The notes under the pieces: model-generated | Database searches by the model: none | Told to the model about the DNA's origin: nothing | Seen by the model: the letters and a program-made list of their open reading frames with translations, nothing else | Source of the DNA: a bacterium | GTDB lineage: Bacteria; Fidelibacterota; Marinisomatia; Marinisomatales; JAHJCW01 | DNA length: 64,000 nucleotides | NCBI GenBank assembly: GCA_028282845.1 | Contig: JANQGY010000018.1 | Coordinates: 37,252-101,251, forward strand | Reading direction: 5' to 3' | Part shown: positions 44,065 through 53,567 of the stretch, in pieces | How positions within the stretch are numbered: position 1 is the stretch's first letter | How the letters are laid out: each line of letters starts with the position of its first letter | Made by a program: the position numbers and the translations under genes

Positions 44065-44919
44065 ATGGAAATACCAAGAACAGCAAAACCAAAAATACAG
44101 TTGCGGATGACAAGCCGATATAAACAGGTTGATAAGCTTATATCGCGCAATAAATTAAATACTGTCTGTGAAGAGGCGCGTTGCCCGAATATTTATGAAT
44201 GTTGGGACAGGGGAACGGCAACGATAATGATCCTTGGTGATATTTGTACTCGAGCCTGTGGTTTTTGCTCGGTGAAGACCGGTAAGCCGTCATTTATTGA
44301 TCAAAATGAACCGCAGCGTGTCGCTCAGGCGGTAAAGACAATGAGACTAAAACATGTTGTGTTGACATCTGTTGACCGCGACGATATTAAAGATGATTAT
44401 GGTGCGACGATATGGGCAAAGACAATTCAAGCAACACGGGAATTATCACCAGAATGCACCATTGAAGTATTGACTCCTGATTTCAAAGGAAATTTAAAAT
44501 CATTGCAAACAGTTTTTGAAGCTAAACCGGATATTTTTAGTCACAATGTTGAATGTGTTGAACGCATTAGCAAAAAAGTCAGGGCACAGGCCAATTGGAA
44601 CCGGAGCTTGGCAGTATTGAAAGAATCAGTTGATTATGGTTTATTGACCAAGAGCGGCATCATGGTCGGTTTAGGCGAAACCGATGATGAAGTATTAGAA
44701 ACAATGGAGCAAGTTGTTGGATTAGGTGTCAAGATTTTTACAATCGGTCAGTATTTGCAGCCTTCAAAAGATAATCTGAAAGTTGCCCGGTATGTTGACA
44801 AAGAAATTTTCGGCATGTACAAAGCCGAGGGACTCAAAATGGGATTTGATGTTGTTGAGTCCGGAGCTTTGGTGCGGAGTTCTTATCATGCTGATGAGCA
44901 GGCTAAGTTGGTTCTTTAA
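44065..44919 (+). CDS. lipA: Lipoyl synthase LipA
   Basis: 284-residue radical SAM enzyme that inserts the two sulfurs of lipoate. The auxiliary cluster Cys residues are C35, C40 and C46 (CEEARCPNIYEC) and the radical SAM cluster is C61-x3-C65-x2-C68 (CTRACGFC). The C-terminal VRSSYHA holds the Ser ligand to the auxiliary cluster. It is operonic with lipB. Confidence 0.97.
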   Translation: MEIPRTAKPKIQLRMTSRYKQVDKLISRNKLNTVCEEARCPNIYECWDRGTATIMILGDICTRACGFCSVKTGKPSFIDQNEPQRVAQAVKTMRLKHVVLTSVDRDDIKDDYGATIWAKTIQATRELSPECTIEVLTPDFKGNLKSLQTVFEAKPDIFSHNVECVERISKKVRAQANWNRSLAVLKESVDYGLLTKSGIMVGLGETDDEVLETMEQVVGLGVKIFTIGQYLQPSKDNLKVARYVDKEIFGMYKAEGLKMGFDVVESGALVRSSYHADEQAKLVL

Positions 44920-45009
44920 AGATTGTTCAAATTTAAAATTAACTAATTTAGCCTGCCATTTTAACAGGCATATACGTAATTTTCTGACAATAAATTTATA
45001 GATTATTAG

Positions 45010-45025
45010 TGGCACACTTTTTGAC
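45010..45025 (+). promoter_or_regulatory. Possible sigma-54-type promoter upstream of lon
   Basis: TGGCACACTTTTTGAC lies 33 bases before the lon ATG. It matches the -24 TGGCAC exactly and has GG-N10-GA where the consensus is GG-N10-GC. The same bases include TTGACA, which could instead be a -35 hexamer of a housekeeping promoter. Confidence 0.3.
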
Positions 45026-45057
45026 ATAATTAAAACTAAATATTAAAAAGGAAATTT

Positions 45058-47475
45058 ATGAGCGAAAAATTTGATAAAGATACAATTGTTGATCCTAAAG
45101 ATATAAAAAGTGCCGGTTCGTATCCTGTTATGCCGCTAAGAAATACGGTGTTATTTCCTCAACAAGTAATTCCGATTTATATTGGTCGAGAACGCTCACT
45201 AAAATTGATTGAAGAATTAGACCCCAAAGATAAACATATTGTGGTTGTTGCCCAGGAAGATGGTTCAATCGAGGATCCCAAAACAACCGATCTGTACGCT
45301 TATGGTACATTTGCGGTAGTATTAAAAGTATTTGATATGCCGGATAACAGCAAGTCGGCTATCGTGCAAGGTGTTCATCGTGTAAAAATATTGTCCTATA
45401 CTAAGGAAGATCCATATTATGCGGCAGCGGTTGAGAAGATCGGCACTGAGGAAGTTAACGGAGATGTTGAATTGGATGCTTTGAAAAACAACCTGCACAA
45501 TGCTTTTAATGAGCTTGTCAAAGTTGCCCCCAATTTGACTGAAGAACATTCAGGCATGCTCACTAATATACAAAAGGCTTCGCGGCTTGCCGATCGTGCT
45601 ATATCGCTTGTAACCGTACCAAATGCAGAGAAACAGGACATCCTTGAAGAATTAGATATAAAGAAACGTGTTGAAAAATCAATCAAGATAATTAATGCTG
45701 AAATTCAACGGATCAAACTTGGCGAGGAAATTCAAAGTGAAGTACAGGATGAGATCGCCAAGTCGCAACGCGAATATTATTTGCGGGAACAAATGAAGGC
45801 AATCCGAAAGGAGTTGGGTGAAGATGAATCATCAGTTGAGATCAAAGAATTAGAAGATCGGGTCAAGAAGGCCAAAATGACCGAAGAGGCCGAAAAAGTA
45901 GCACTCAAAGAGCTTGACCGATTAACAAAGATTCCCACCCAATCACCGGAATACTCGGTTGCTAGAACCTATATTGAATGGTTGGCGGATCTACCATGGA
46001 GCAAGTCCACTGAGGATCAGATCAATATTGAAGCCGCCAAAAAGATTTTAGACGAAGATCATTACGGTTTGGATAAGGTTAAAGAGCGTATCCTTGAGTA
46101 TTTAGCAGTCCGGAATCTTAAGCAAAAGAAAGATCCGAACGGAATTGTGCGCGGTCCTATATTGTGTTTTGCAGGTCCTCCCGGAGTTGGTAAAACTTCG
46201 TTGGGTCGTTCCATCGCCCGCGCTATGGGACGTGAATTTGTACGTTTATCACTCGGCGGTGTACGTGATGAAGCTGAAATCAGGGGACATCGTAGAACTT
46301 ACATCGGCGCCCTGCCGGGCAGAATAATTCAATCGGTCAAAAAAGCCGGTTCCAATAATCCGATTTTCATGCTTGATGAGATTGACAAAATCGGAAATGA
46401 TTTTCGCGGAGATCCATCGTCGGCATTGTTAGAAGTGTTGGACCCGGAACAGAATTATTCATTTAGCGATCATTACTTAGAAGTAGATTTTGATCTAAGT
46501 AAAGTGATGTTCATTGCAACAGGTAATTACAAAGATGCAATTCCGCCCGCCCTACAGGATCGGATGGAAATTTTGGATTTTTCGGGATATATTGAAGATG
46601 AAAAGATAAAAATCGCTCAGCGCCATCTAATACCAAAACAGATTGATGAAAATGGTCTTTTGAAGAAGGATGTCAGCTTTGAAGTAGCTGGAATAAAGGA
46701 ATTGCTGAGGTCTTACACCCGTGAAGCTGGAGTAAGAAATCTTGAACGGGAAATAGCGAATGTATTGAGAAAAGTAGCACGTGATAAAGTTGAAAGTGAC
46801 GGAGATGTAATCAAGATCAATAAGAATAAGGTGAATGATTATCTTGGCGCTCCAAGATTCTATTCCGAGATTGCCGAAAGAGCCACAAAGCCGGGCATTG
46901 TTATCGGTTTAGCCTGGACATTGGCAGGAGGTGATATACTGTTTATTGAAGCATCTAGAATGAAAGGTACCGGCAAACTTTCGTTAACCGGTAAATTGGG
47001 CGATGTAATGAAGGAATCGGCTTCTGCCGCCTTGAGCTATGTGCGCTCGCATGCCACCTTATTCGGACTTGACGAGGATTTCTATAAGGATACCGATATA
47101 CATATTCATGTTCCGGCGGGGGCTATACCAAAGGACGGTCCCTCAGCCGGTGTTGGTATTTTTACAGCCCTTGTTTCCCTTTTTACCGAAAAGTTAGTTG
47201 CCGACGGTTTGGCAATGACGGGCGAAATAACTTTGCGTGGTAATGTATTACCAATTGGCGGTGTTAAAGAAAAAGTTACCGCAGCACACCGCTTGGGAAT
47301 TAAGACAATTATGTTGCCGGAACATAACCAAAAGGATTTGGAAGATATACCGGAGCACATTAAAAAAGATCTGAAATTCCATTTCGCAAGCGATATGAAA
47401 GATGTTGTCAAATTTGCTATTCCTGAAATAAAGATGAATGATGTAAAAAAGGGGACTGCAAAGAAGGAAAAGTAA
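45058..47475 (+). CDS. lon: ATP-dependent protease Lon
   Basis: 805 residues: N-terminal substrate-binding domain (about 20-215, VMPLRNTVLFPQQVIPIY), coiled region, AAA+ module with Walker A GPPGVGKTS and IFMLDEIDKIG, and the C-terminal protease with the Ser-Lys dyad S696 (KDGPSAGVG) and K739 (GGVKEKVTAA). It degrades misfolded and regulatory proteins. AAAAAGGAAA precedes the ATG. tRNA-Val follows 24 bases after the stop. Confidence 0.98.
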   Translation: MSEKFDKDTIVDPKDIKSAGSYPVMPLRNTVLFPQQVIPIYIGRERSLKLIEELDPKDKHIVVVAQEDGSIEDPKTTDLYAYGTFAVVLKVFDMPDNSKSAIVQGVHRVKILSYTKEDPYYAAAVEKIGTEEVNGDVELDALKNNLHNAFNELVKVAPNLTEEHSGMLTNIQKASRLADRAISLVTVPNAEKQDILEELDIKKRVEKSIKIINAEIQRIKLGEEIQSEVQDEIAKSQREYYLREQMKAIRKELGEDESSVEIKELEDRVKKAKMTEEAEKVALKELDRLTKIPTQSPEYSVARTYIEWLADLPWSKSTEDQINIEAAKKILDEDHYGLDKVKERILEYLAVRNLKQKKDPNGIVRGPILCFAGPPGVGKTSLGRSIARAMGREFVRLSLGGVRDEAEIRGHRRTYIGALPGRIIQSVKKAGSNNPIFMLDEIDKIGNDFRGDPSSALLEVLDPEQNYSFSDHYLEVDFDLSKVMFIATGNYKDAIPPALQDRMEILDFSGYIEDEKIKIAQRHLIPKQIDENGLLKKDVSFEVAGIKELLRSYTREAGVRNLEREIANVLRKVARDKVESDGDVIKINKNKVNDYLGAPRFYSEIAERATKPGIVIGLAWTLAGGDILFIEASRMKGTGKLSLTGKLGDVMKESASAALSYVRSHATLFGLDEDFYKDTDIHIHVPAGAIPKDGPSAGVGIFTALVSLFTEKLVADGLAMTGEITLRGNVLPIGGVKEKVTAAHRLGIKTIMLPEHNQKDLEDIPEHIKKDLKFHFASDMKDVVKFAIPEIKMNDVKKGTAKKEK

Positions 47476-47499
47476 CGTAATTTCGCATCCCGAAATATT

Positions 47500-47573
47500 G
47501 GGCGCTTAGCTCAGCTGGTCAGAGCGCTGCCCTTACAAGGCAGAGGCCACAAGTTCAAGTCTTGTAGCGCCCA
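47500..47573 (+). tRNA. tRNA-Val (anticodon UAC)
   Basis: Cloverleaf: acceptor GGGCGCT / AGCGCCC, D-arm AGCTCAGCTGGTCAGAGC, anticodon stem CTGCC/GGCAG with loop CTTACAA giving TAC, T-arm ACAAGTTCAAGTCTTGT. CCA is not encoded (CAC follows the discriminator A), unlike tRNA-Glu in this window. Confidence 0.97.
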
Positions 47574-47579
47574 CACTCT

Positions 47580-47605
47580 AAAACCCCGTTTCACGAAGGG
47601 GTTTT
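47580..47605 (+). terminator. Terminator after tRNA-Val
   Basis: AAAACCCC and GGGGTTTT arms around a ten-base loop. The symmetric A- and T-ends make it usable for the convergent outer-membrane protein gene as well. Confidence 0.85.
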
Positions 47606-47679
47606 ATGTTTGAGTAATTTATTAGATGAGGAGTGAATTGTGAATCCGCTGGTATTTTGTTGAGAACATAATTTTTTAT

Positions 47680-49149
47680 TCAAAGTCTGCTTGAAATCCT
47701 TAACTCGATTCCTTTGAAATCCAAAACTTCGTAGCAAACTCCGGCGCTACAGGCAGGACCGCCCCTCCTCTCTCCGGCAAATAGCTGTATGGAGTGTCCC
47801 CCGTTTTTTAATAGATATCTAGCACTGGCACCGAGCCAATATTTTAAGTCTTCTTCGGTCAAAAATGAGTCATTTGTGAGTTCACCCTCTATGAGAAAGA
47901 ATAATTTTGATTTATAGGAGAATCCTAATAATAGAACATGATTTTGAACGGTATCTTTCTCGCGATTAAAAATTTGGTACTCATAATTGGATTTAAGCGA
48001 AAAATTATTAGAAATCTTCCAATCAAAATAACTACCAGTTGAGAATCTTTGATTTTCTAATTTTATGGGGTCATTTGCAAAATCAGCAAATATTTTAGCT
48101 TCATGCTGATTTTGTAATGTGAATGAGTATTCAAGGAAATATTCAGAGAATCTATATTTCTTATCGAATTCATTAATTGCTACTGTGTGGTTAAGTGTTA
48201 ATACTGACAAATTTGGGAAAGTATAGAATAATTCAATCTGATACCCGCTTTCATTAGCAGGTTCTAATACGTGGGTGCTACGATTGAGTGTCTTATAAGA
48301 ATGCTCTTTGACAAGAGCAGGAGGTTCATTAAAGCCGCTACCAATTGAAAAATTGTTGTAGTGTTTGTATTCAGTGCTTATTCCAATTCTATTGTGTGAA
48401 AGGCTCAAACTGCCATATATTGCAAAAGGAGAATTATTTGAAAAATTGCTAAGTTCAAAATCGCTAATATTTTTAGCTATTTCAGAATAATAATATATAT
48501 AGTTTGCAATTTCACCTGACGCTGAAACCATTGCATACCAACTTTCATTATCCCCATCTGTGTGATACATAGTTGATGCTCCCAATATTTGACAGTTAAC
48601 TCCATAATTCAACGATAAAGCACCAATTGTATCCGGACGCCTGTCCTCAAATGAACTCGTTGGTGGGAAAACATAATTTAATGGTTTACCATATAGAAAT
48701 TGTGTTTTAAGATTATTATGACGCAACAATAGGTTAAATCCTAATATGTCTCTATGAAAATAATGTCTAGAACGATAACTCAGGTCCTCTAAAGTGGCAC
48801 CTGGTATTTCAAAACCTCTTAACATTAATCCGCGACCGATTGTCTCATAAAAATTGCCTATTTTAATTTCTACAGGTAAAGATTTATATTGGAATTGAAA
48901 TTGGGATAAATGGAGATACCTACTACTTTTTGATGGAGTAGTAAATTGCTCTAATGTACTGCTTATTCGAAATGAATTATATCTATAACTAGCAAGAATC
49001 CTATCATATACTGTGAATCTGTTATCAGAATCCTGAGGAAATCCACCAAATTGTATTTCTGCCAGATTGTAACCGCCAAATTGTCCGTACAATCCTTTGG
49101 TCATACCAAATAGTAGAAATGATGCTAGAAAAATACGAGCACTATTCAA
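47680..49149 (-). CDS. DUF6029-like outer-membrane beta-barrel protein
   Basis: 489 residues with a signal peptide (about 1-22, cleavage near LYGQ). Repeated aromatic-rich strands and EIKIGNFYETIGRGLMLRGFEIPG, typical of the DUF6029 group, suggest an outer-membrane barrel. It ends ELRISSRL. It begins 4 bases after the TlpA-like gene, at the tail of the nos-associated gene set. Function is unknown; a link to copper or protein folding is only contextual. Confidence 0.75.
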   Translation of the reverse strand: MNSARIFLASFLLFGMTKGLYGQFGGYNLAEIQFGGFPQDSDNRFTVYDRILASYRYNSFRISSTLEQFTTPSKSSRYLHLSQFQFQYKSLPVEIKIGNFYETIGRGLMLRGFEIPGATLEDLSYRSRHYFHRDILGFNLLLRHNNLKTQFLYGKPLNYVFPPTSSFEDRRPDTIGALSLNYGVNCQILGASTMYHTDGDNESWYAMVSASGEIANYIYYYSEIAKNISDFELSNFSNNSPFAIYGSLSLSHNRIGISTEYKHYNNFSIGSGFNEPPALVKEHSYKTLNRSTHVLEPANESGYQIELFYTFPNLSVLTLNHTVAINEFDKKYRFSEYFLEYSFTLQNQHEAKIFADFANDPIKLENQRFSTGSYFDWKISNNFSLKSNYEYQIFNREKDTVQNHVLLLGFSYKSKLFFLIEGELTNDSFLTEEDLKYWLGASARYLLKNGGHSIQLFAGERRGGPACSAGVCYEVLDFKGIELRISSRL

Positions 49150-49153
49150 AATA

Positions 49154-49654
49154 TTAATCGGTAGGCAAATTTTTAGTTATGGCATTCCTGATTAGCTCCG
49201 CATCACCACTGGAATATCCTTCATGAATCCATATTATCTTATCATCAGAGTTTACAAGAATTAGAGTCGGGAAGTTCAAAAGATTCAACTCATTTTTCAG
49301 CTCGGAATTCATGTCAATTAATACCGGATATTTAATATTTAAAGCTTTGCTAAATGGTGCTACTTTTGCAATGCTTCTAGGGCCATCACAATTAATGCCT
49401 ATAATTTCTACGCCTTTATCTTTGTATTCATCATATATCTTGTTTAATTCAGGTATGGCTTTTTTACAAGGAGAACACCAAGTTGCCCAAAAATCAATCA
49501 ATGTTAGATTCTCACCTTTTAGATCATAAAAATTTCTATTGATATTTTTGATATCCCGAAACTCAAAATTTCTGATGGTCTGCGCTTTAGTGTTCAAATT
49601 TATATTTAGTAGGAACATAATCACTGCTATCTTTAGATAAATTACTAGCCTCAT
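49154..49654 (-). CDS. TlpA-like thioredoxin-fold protein
   Basis: 166 residues with an N-terminal signal (about 1-24). The redox motif is WATWCSPCKKAIPEL, with the cis-Pro in LNFPTLILVN. It should be a periplasmic thiol reductant, of the type used to keep Cys of cytochrome c or CuA sites reduced. It is 32 bases after the UxxC redoxin gene and directly upstream of the outer-membrane protein, so all three are likely co-transcribed. Confidence 0.92.
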   Translation of the reverse strand: MRLVIYLKIAVIMFLLNINLNTKAQTIRNFEFRDIKNINRNFYDLKGENLTLIDFWATWCSPCKKAIPELNKIYDEYKDKGVEIIGINCDGPRSIAKVAPFSKALNIKYPVLIDMNSELKNELNLLNFPTLILVNSDDKIIWIHEGYSSGDAELIRNAITKNLPTD

Positions 49655-49686
49655 AAAGTTTATCCTATACGCTAAGCTAGAATAAT

Positions 49687-50220
49687 CTAGTTTGCCAATA
49701 ATTCATCTATCTTAGATTTGATTATGTCAATTGTGTTGACAGCTCTTTTTTCGCCTTTATATGCTATTTGCCCATTTTTATCTAACAGAATTAATCTGTC
49801 ATAAGTTGTGCTATATTCAGAAGCAACATCGGCAGCAAATAATAATAAGGTAAAGGAAACATTTGTGGCTCGTTGAAACGATTCTACTGAAGCTGCATTT
49901 CCTGTCCAGGTGTTTAAACCTAGCACGACATAGTCATTGCGGTTGGCATAGGGAACAACTAATTTGGCTTCAATTTCGGGAGCGACCGCCCGGCAAGAAC
50001 TTCATCCGTCTCCAAAGAAAAATAAAAGAACTACCTTACCACTAAAATCTTCAAGTTTTACTTGGCTACCGTCCAGAGACTCCAAAGTGAAGCCCGGTGC
50101 CGTACCTCCAACGTCTGCCGGATCATCAGAACTTGTGATTTTAGAACAAGAAATACAGTAAATTAATATTAAAACAGCGACTGTCAATAAACTTGTTTTT
50201 CTAAAGTCGATTATATTCAT
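49687..50220 (-). CDS. Redoxin-domain lipoprotein, probable selenoprotein (UxxC, in-frame TGA)
   Basis: Two in-frame segments join through one TGA codon (50002-50004) to give 177 residues. The N-terminus is a lipoprotein signal (ending near CISC, residue 25), then APGFTLESLDGSQVKLEDF and VVLLFFFGDG. The TGA is residue 73, followed by SSCRAVAPEIEAKL, so the redox motif would be U-S-S-C in place of C-x-x-C. The remainder is a normal thioredoxin fold to the stop at 49687. A hairpin lies 9 bases after the TGA. A point mutation or sequencing error in a Cys codon is the alternative. Confidence 0.7.
49977..49992 (-). promoter_or_regulatory. Candidate bacterial SECIS-like hairpin
   Basis: On the minus strand, CGGG and CCCG arms enclose CGGTCGCT. 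The stem begins 9 bases after the in-frame TGA and the GGT of the loop is at +15 to +17. The bacterial SelB-binding hairpin has a short GC stem with a GGU-type apical loop slightly downstream of UGA, so position and loop are compatible, if a little close. Confidence 0.4.
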
Positions 50221-50381
50221 TTAATTATATGTTCCATTGTATAACTAATAATATTAAACATTAATTTATAAACAATATGAATAATACATTGTCAGTTCTA
50301 CGACAAAAAGCTTTGAAAACATACAAGATATTCACAGTCACCTAAAATTGAAGTACGGACTACATTTCTAGTTATTCAATT

Positions 50382-51164
50382 TTAAAAATCTCTTTTATTT
50401 GAGATATTTATAATGAAGAACAAGGGGATCGTTATCCAAATGATAAGTGATAGTGCTGCTAAGAATATTCCACCAATATTACCAAAAAACGAATTGAACA
50501 CCGCACCGGTATAGCCCATTAAGGCGGACACATCCAATTTTAGAATTATCAATATCCTGGATAGATCAATCGGATTTAACAAGGTTAATCCGAGAGCTAG
50601 CCGTTCAAGGGGATATGCATTGAACAATATTAGGAGCAATAAGAAAATACCATCGTATATGACGGCAAGGAATAGCCATAATAAAGTAGCAAAACCAAAC
50701 CCCTTTATTTTATTATTGTTTTTTAGAGCAATAATAAATGCTAAAGCGACAAAAATAAAATTCAAACAGGTACCGGTTAAAAGAATCACGATGAAATTTG
50801 AGATTTCCGAAGAGATAAAAATCCCATAAAATATAAATGGCAGACCAATGCCTAATAGCATTGCTAATGATAATGAGGTTGCAATCCCTAAAAATTGACC
50901 TACAAAAATGCGTGAACGCTTAATCGGTTGGGCGAGCAGCAATTCGGTAAATTCCTTGGAATTATAAAAATATATTATTCCAAATACGATTGCCACTAAC
51001 GGTACCAATACTATAATGATATTCAATAAACTGATGACAACCATTGAAACATCATTTGAGAATGAAAATAATACAATTGTTATTATTAGATAAAATAAGA
51101 AATATGATATGCTCCACCGACCACGAATCAAATCATAAAATGAATATCTAAATATTTTATCCAT
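50382..51164 (-). CDS. nosY: NosY-type ABC permease
   Basis: 260 residues with six predicted membrane helices. It pairs with NosF to supply sulfur or another factor for the CuZ site of N2O reductase. The N-terminal FRYSFYDLIRGRWSISYFLFY and the EFTELLLAQPIKRSRIFVGQ stretch fit the ABC-2/NosY family. It is 10 bases after nosF. A 161-base gap separates it from the redoxin gene. Confidence 0.9.
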   Translation of the reverse strand: MDKIFRYSFYDLIRGRWSISYFLFYLIITIVLFSFSNDVSMVVISLLNIIIVLVPLVAIVFGIIYFYNSKEFTELLLAQPIKRSRIFVGQFLGIATSLSLAMLLGIGLPFIFYGIFISSEISNFIVILLTGTCLNFIFVALAFIIALKNNNKIKGFGFATLLWLFLAVIYDGIFLLLLILFNAYPLERLALGLTLLNPIDLSRILIILKLDVSALMGYTGAVFNSFFGNIGGIFLAALSLIIWITIPLFFIINISNKRDF

Positions 51165-51174
51165 TGTTGTTTCC

Positions 51175-51882
51175 TTAGTCCTGTAAAAGTGCAGCTATTG
51201 ATTCTTCCAATGATTTCGAACTGTAATTCTGTTGCAGTTGAGCTTTTAATCCGCAAAACTTTATTTTGCCTTCGAGCAAAAATATTATTTTATCAGTCAG
51301 TTCTTCCACTAATGGAATGATATGCGTGGTTATGATTATCAGTTTTCCTTCCCGTTTTAATTTTCGCAATATTTTTTTCAGATTGATCACAGCAATGGGA
51401 TCCAATCCTACCGTTGGCTCATCCAGTAGATAGATAGGATTTTTATACATCAAGGCGATCGAAAGATTTAATTTTTGTTTCGTACCGCCTGATAAAGTGT
51501 CTATTTTAGTATTTAAAAACGGTTTAAGGTCGAACTCCTTGATTAATGATTCCAAGGAACCGGTTCTGTTTCTGAGTTCCTGAATCATTTTCAGCAATTC
51601 ATTTACTGTCAAATTATCTGGGAAATGCGCTATTTGAGGCAGATAACTTATCTTGTCTTTATATTTCCAATTATTAGTAATCGTTTCACCATTGATTGAT
51701 ATATTGCCCGAATCGGGTATCACCATTCCTAAAATTGCTTTAATCAGTGTGGTTTTGCCGGATGCATTCGGACCTAATATTGTCCATATACCATTGCTGC
51801 TAAAATCTAAGTCTATTCCCTTAAGGACTTGATTTTTGCTAAACGCTTTGTGTAATTCCCGAATAACTAATTTTGACATCAA
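51175..51882 (-). CDS. nosF: NosF-type ABC ATPase
   Basis: 235 residues: Walker A LGPNASGKTTLIKAIL, signature LSGGTKQKLNL, Walker B IYLLDEPTVGLD and switch His in TTHIIPL. It overlaps nosD by 4 bases upstream. With NosD and NosY it forms the maturation complex for NosZ CuZ. Confidence 0.95.
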   Translation of the reverse strand: MMSKLVIRELHKAFSKNQVLKGIDLDFSSNGIWTILGPNASGKTTLIKAILGMVIPDSGNISINGETITNNWKYKDKISYLPQIAHFPDNLTVNELLKMIQELRNRTGSLESLIKEFDLKPFLNTKIDTLSGGTKQKLNLSIALMYKNPIYLLDEPTVGLDPIAVINLKKILRKLKREGKLIIITTHIIPLVEELTDKIIFLLEGKIKFCGLKAQLQQNYSSKSLEESIAALLQD

Positions 51883-53117
51883 AAATATAACCTGTTCATC
51901 AGCGGAGTGTTATCAATTACATTGTGCGGAGTAAAGATCGGAGTCACTTTTTCCGACAGATTAATTATATCTAAAAATATACTCCTAAGTAATATGGTCG
52001 CTTCAGGCGTTTTAGTTACAATATAATTATACAATTCAACCGGTCGGTATGGTTCATCGGCGATGCCGTCACCATTTAGATCGTAGCCATTATTTCTGCT
52101 CCAATAATTGCCGTCAAACGTGTTTGAATTGATCGTACTTTCAATTGAAAGATCAAATGCGTTGGAAATAAAATTATTTGAAGTGATATTATTGTCGTAA
52201 CAACCACCGGCAATTTTTATACCCCATCCGTTATTTATAAAGTCATTGTTGCTATAGTTTATTCGCGATGAGCCCTCTACTCGAATTCCGATCGAATTTT
52301 TATTAAAATAATTATCATAAATCTCGGCGTCATAGATCTCTTTTAACAGCAAGCCATACGAAGATCCACCCCAATTATTAAAGAATTTGTTGTCATGCAT
52401 GATTATGTTTTTAGAAAACATAACGGCTACCCCGGCATTATTATTTGTAAAAATATTATTGCTGTATTCGTCATCGTTAGAAAACATAAAATGCAATCCG
52501 TATCTGAGATTATCTTTGCAAACATTATTTGTAATTCTGCTATCATTGACAAACTCAAAATAGATCCCGTCCCGCTGATTTATAACGGTATTACCGACGA
52601 TGTCAATCGCTTGGCAATTCCAAGCATGAATGCCATTCCCGGCCGAGAGAACATTCGATTCAGTTCCAGTAATAGTGTTTCTTGAGACTTCGCCGTTTTC
52701 CGCATATTCAAGATAAATTGCAAACATTGTACCAACTATGGTATTATTCTTTATAATAAAATTTTGCTTTCGCTGAACCCTGATTGCAGCCAAGTCTTTG
52801 ACAAAACTCGGACCTACATTTTGGATTTGCAGATTTTCAATTATAACCGAATCGGCTTGGATTACAAATACTTCGTCTGTTCTTGAATTACTTCCATCAA
52901 TAATCGGATTATTTTTCCCAATAATATGTAGTTTTTTGTCTATGGTTATGTTGGATTCAAAATATAAACCACCGTCAATGATGATTTGATCGCCCTCCCG
53001 GGCGGTGCTGACAGCGTCTTTAATGGACATAGAATTTTCTGAATTATTGATAATAATAATTTCGGCTGTCAGAAAAGAAATGTTGAAGCAAATCAGGAAG
53101 GCTAAAAAGTTTTTCAC
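51879..53117 (-). CDS. nosD: NosD periplasmic maturation protein
   Basis: 412 residues: signal peptide (1-19, ending TAE), then a right-handed parallel beta-helix with about ten PbH1-type Asn-rich turns (ITNNVCKDNLRYGLHF, SYGLLLKEIYDAEIYDNYF). NosD is needed for CuZ assembly. It follows nosL by 3 bases and overlaps nosF. The Asn-rich repeats give a high AT content at this point. Confidence 0.95.
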   Translation of the reverse strand: MKNFLAFLICFNISFLTAEIIIINNSENSMSIKDAVSTAREGDQIIIDGGLYFESNITIDKKLHIIGKNNPIIDGSNSRTDEVFVIQADSVIIENLQIQNVGPSFVKDLAAIRVQRKQNFIIKNNTIVGTMFAIYLEYAENGEVSRNTITGTESNVLSAGNGIHAWNCQAIDIVGNTVINQRDGIYFEFVNDSRITNNVCKDNLRYGLHFMFSNDDEYSNNIFTNNNAGVAVMFSKNIIMHDNKFFNNWGGSSYGLLLKEIYDAEIYDNYFNKNSIGIRVEGSSRINYSNNDFINNGWGIKIAGGCYDNNITSNNFISNAFDLSIESTINSNTFDGNYWSRNNGYDLNGDGIADEPYRPVELYNYIVTKTPEATILLRSIFLDIINLSEKVTPIFTPHNVIDNTPLMNRLYF

Positions 53118-53120
53118 GGT

Positions 53121-53567
53121 TTATTTACCATTAATAAAATACGAAGTTATTTCATTCCAATCGTAAATCTTTCCTCCATTGGTTTGAGAATATTCGAGAG
53201 CAATACTTTCTGATTTAAAGCCTGATAAATTTTCGCCCATCGGGCTTGGTATGTTTTCACTGATTAGAAAAAAACTGTTGTTGGCGTCAACTAAATTTCC
53301 CGGTTGAGAATAGTCCGCAATTAATATAAATTGATATTGTTGATCTTCAGTATTTTGTAAATGCCTTATCATACATTCAATTGCATCAAATTTATAAACT
53401 TTACCTTTGATCGTTACCAGTTCCGCTGAATGTTTGTTGTCAACAATGGTCATTTCACAATAATTACAGTTGTCTATGCCATATTCGATCGGCTTTGGAT
53501 TTACTGAGCAATTACTGCACAGAAAAATTGTAAGGAGTACAAGAAATGGAATTAAAGGTGTCTTCAC
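53121..53567 (-). CDS. nosL: NosL copper-chaperone lipoprotein
   Basis: 148 residues with a lipoprotein signal (Cys at about residue 20). The family copper site is visible: NCNYCEMTIVD and the distal KFDAIECMIRHL. NosL delivers Cu(I) to apo-NosZ. It overlaps the preceding membrane protein gene by 4 bases. Confidence 0.93.
   Translation of the reverse strand: MKTPLIPFLVLLTIFLCSNCSVNPKPIEYGIDNCNYCEMTIVDNKHSAELVTIKGKVYKFDAIECMIRHLQNTEDQQYQFILIADYSQPGNLVDANNSFFLISENIPSPMGENLSGFKSESIALEYSQTNGGKIYDWNEITSYFINGK

Noticed and set aside
49926..50220. Two separate small genes instead of one redoxin gene
   Set aside because: The segments are in the same frame, joined by a single TGA, and together form one thioredoxin fold; the TGA falls on a catalytic Cys position. 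Neither half has an independent start signal for the second part.
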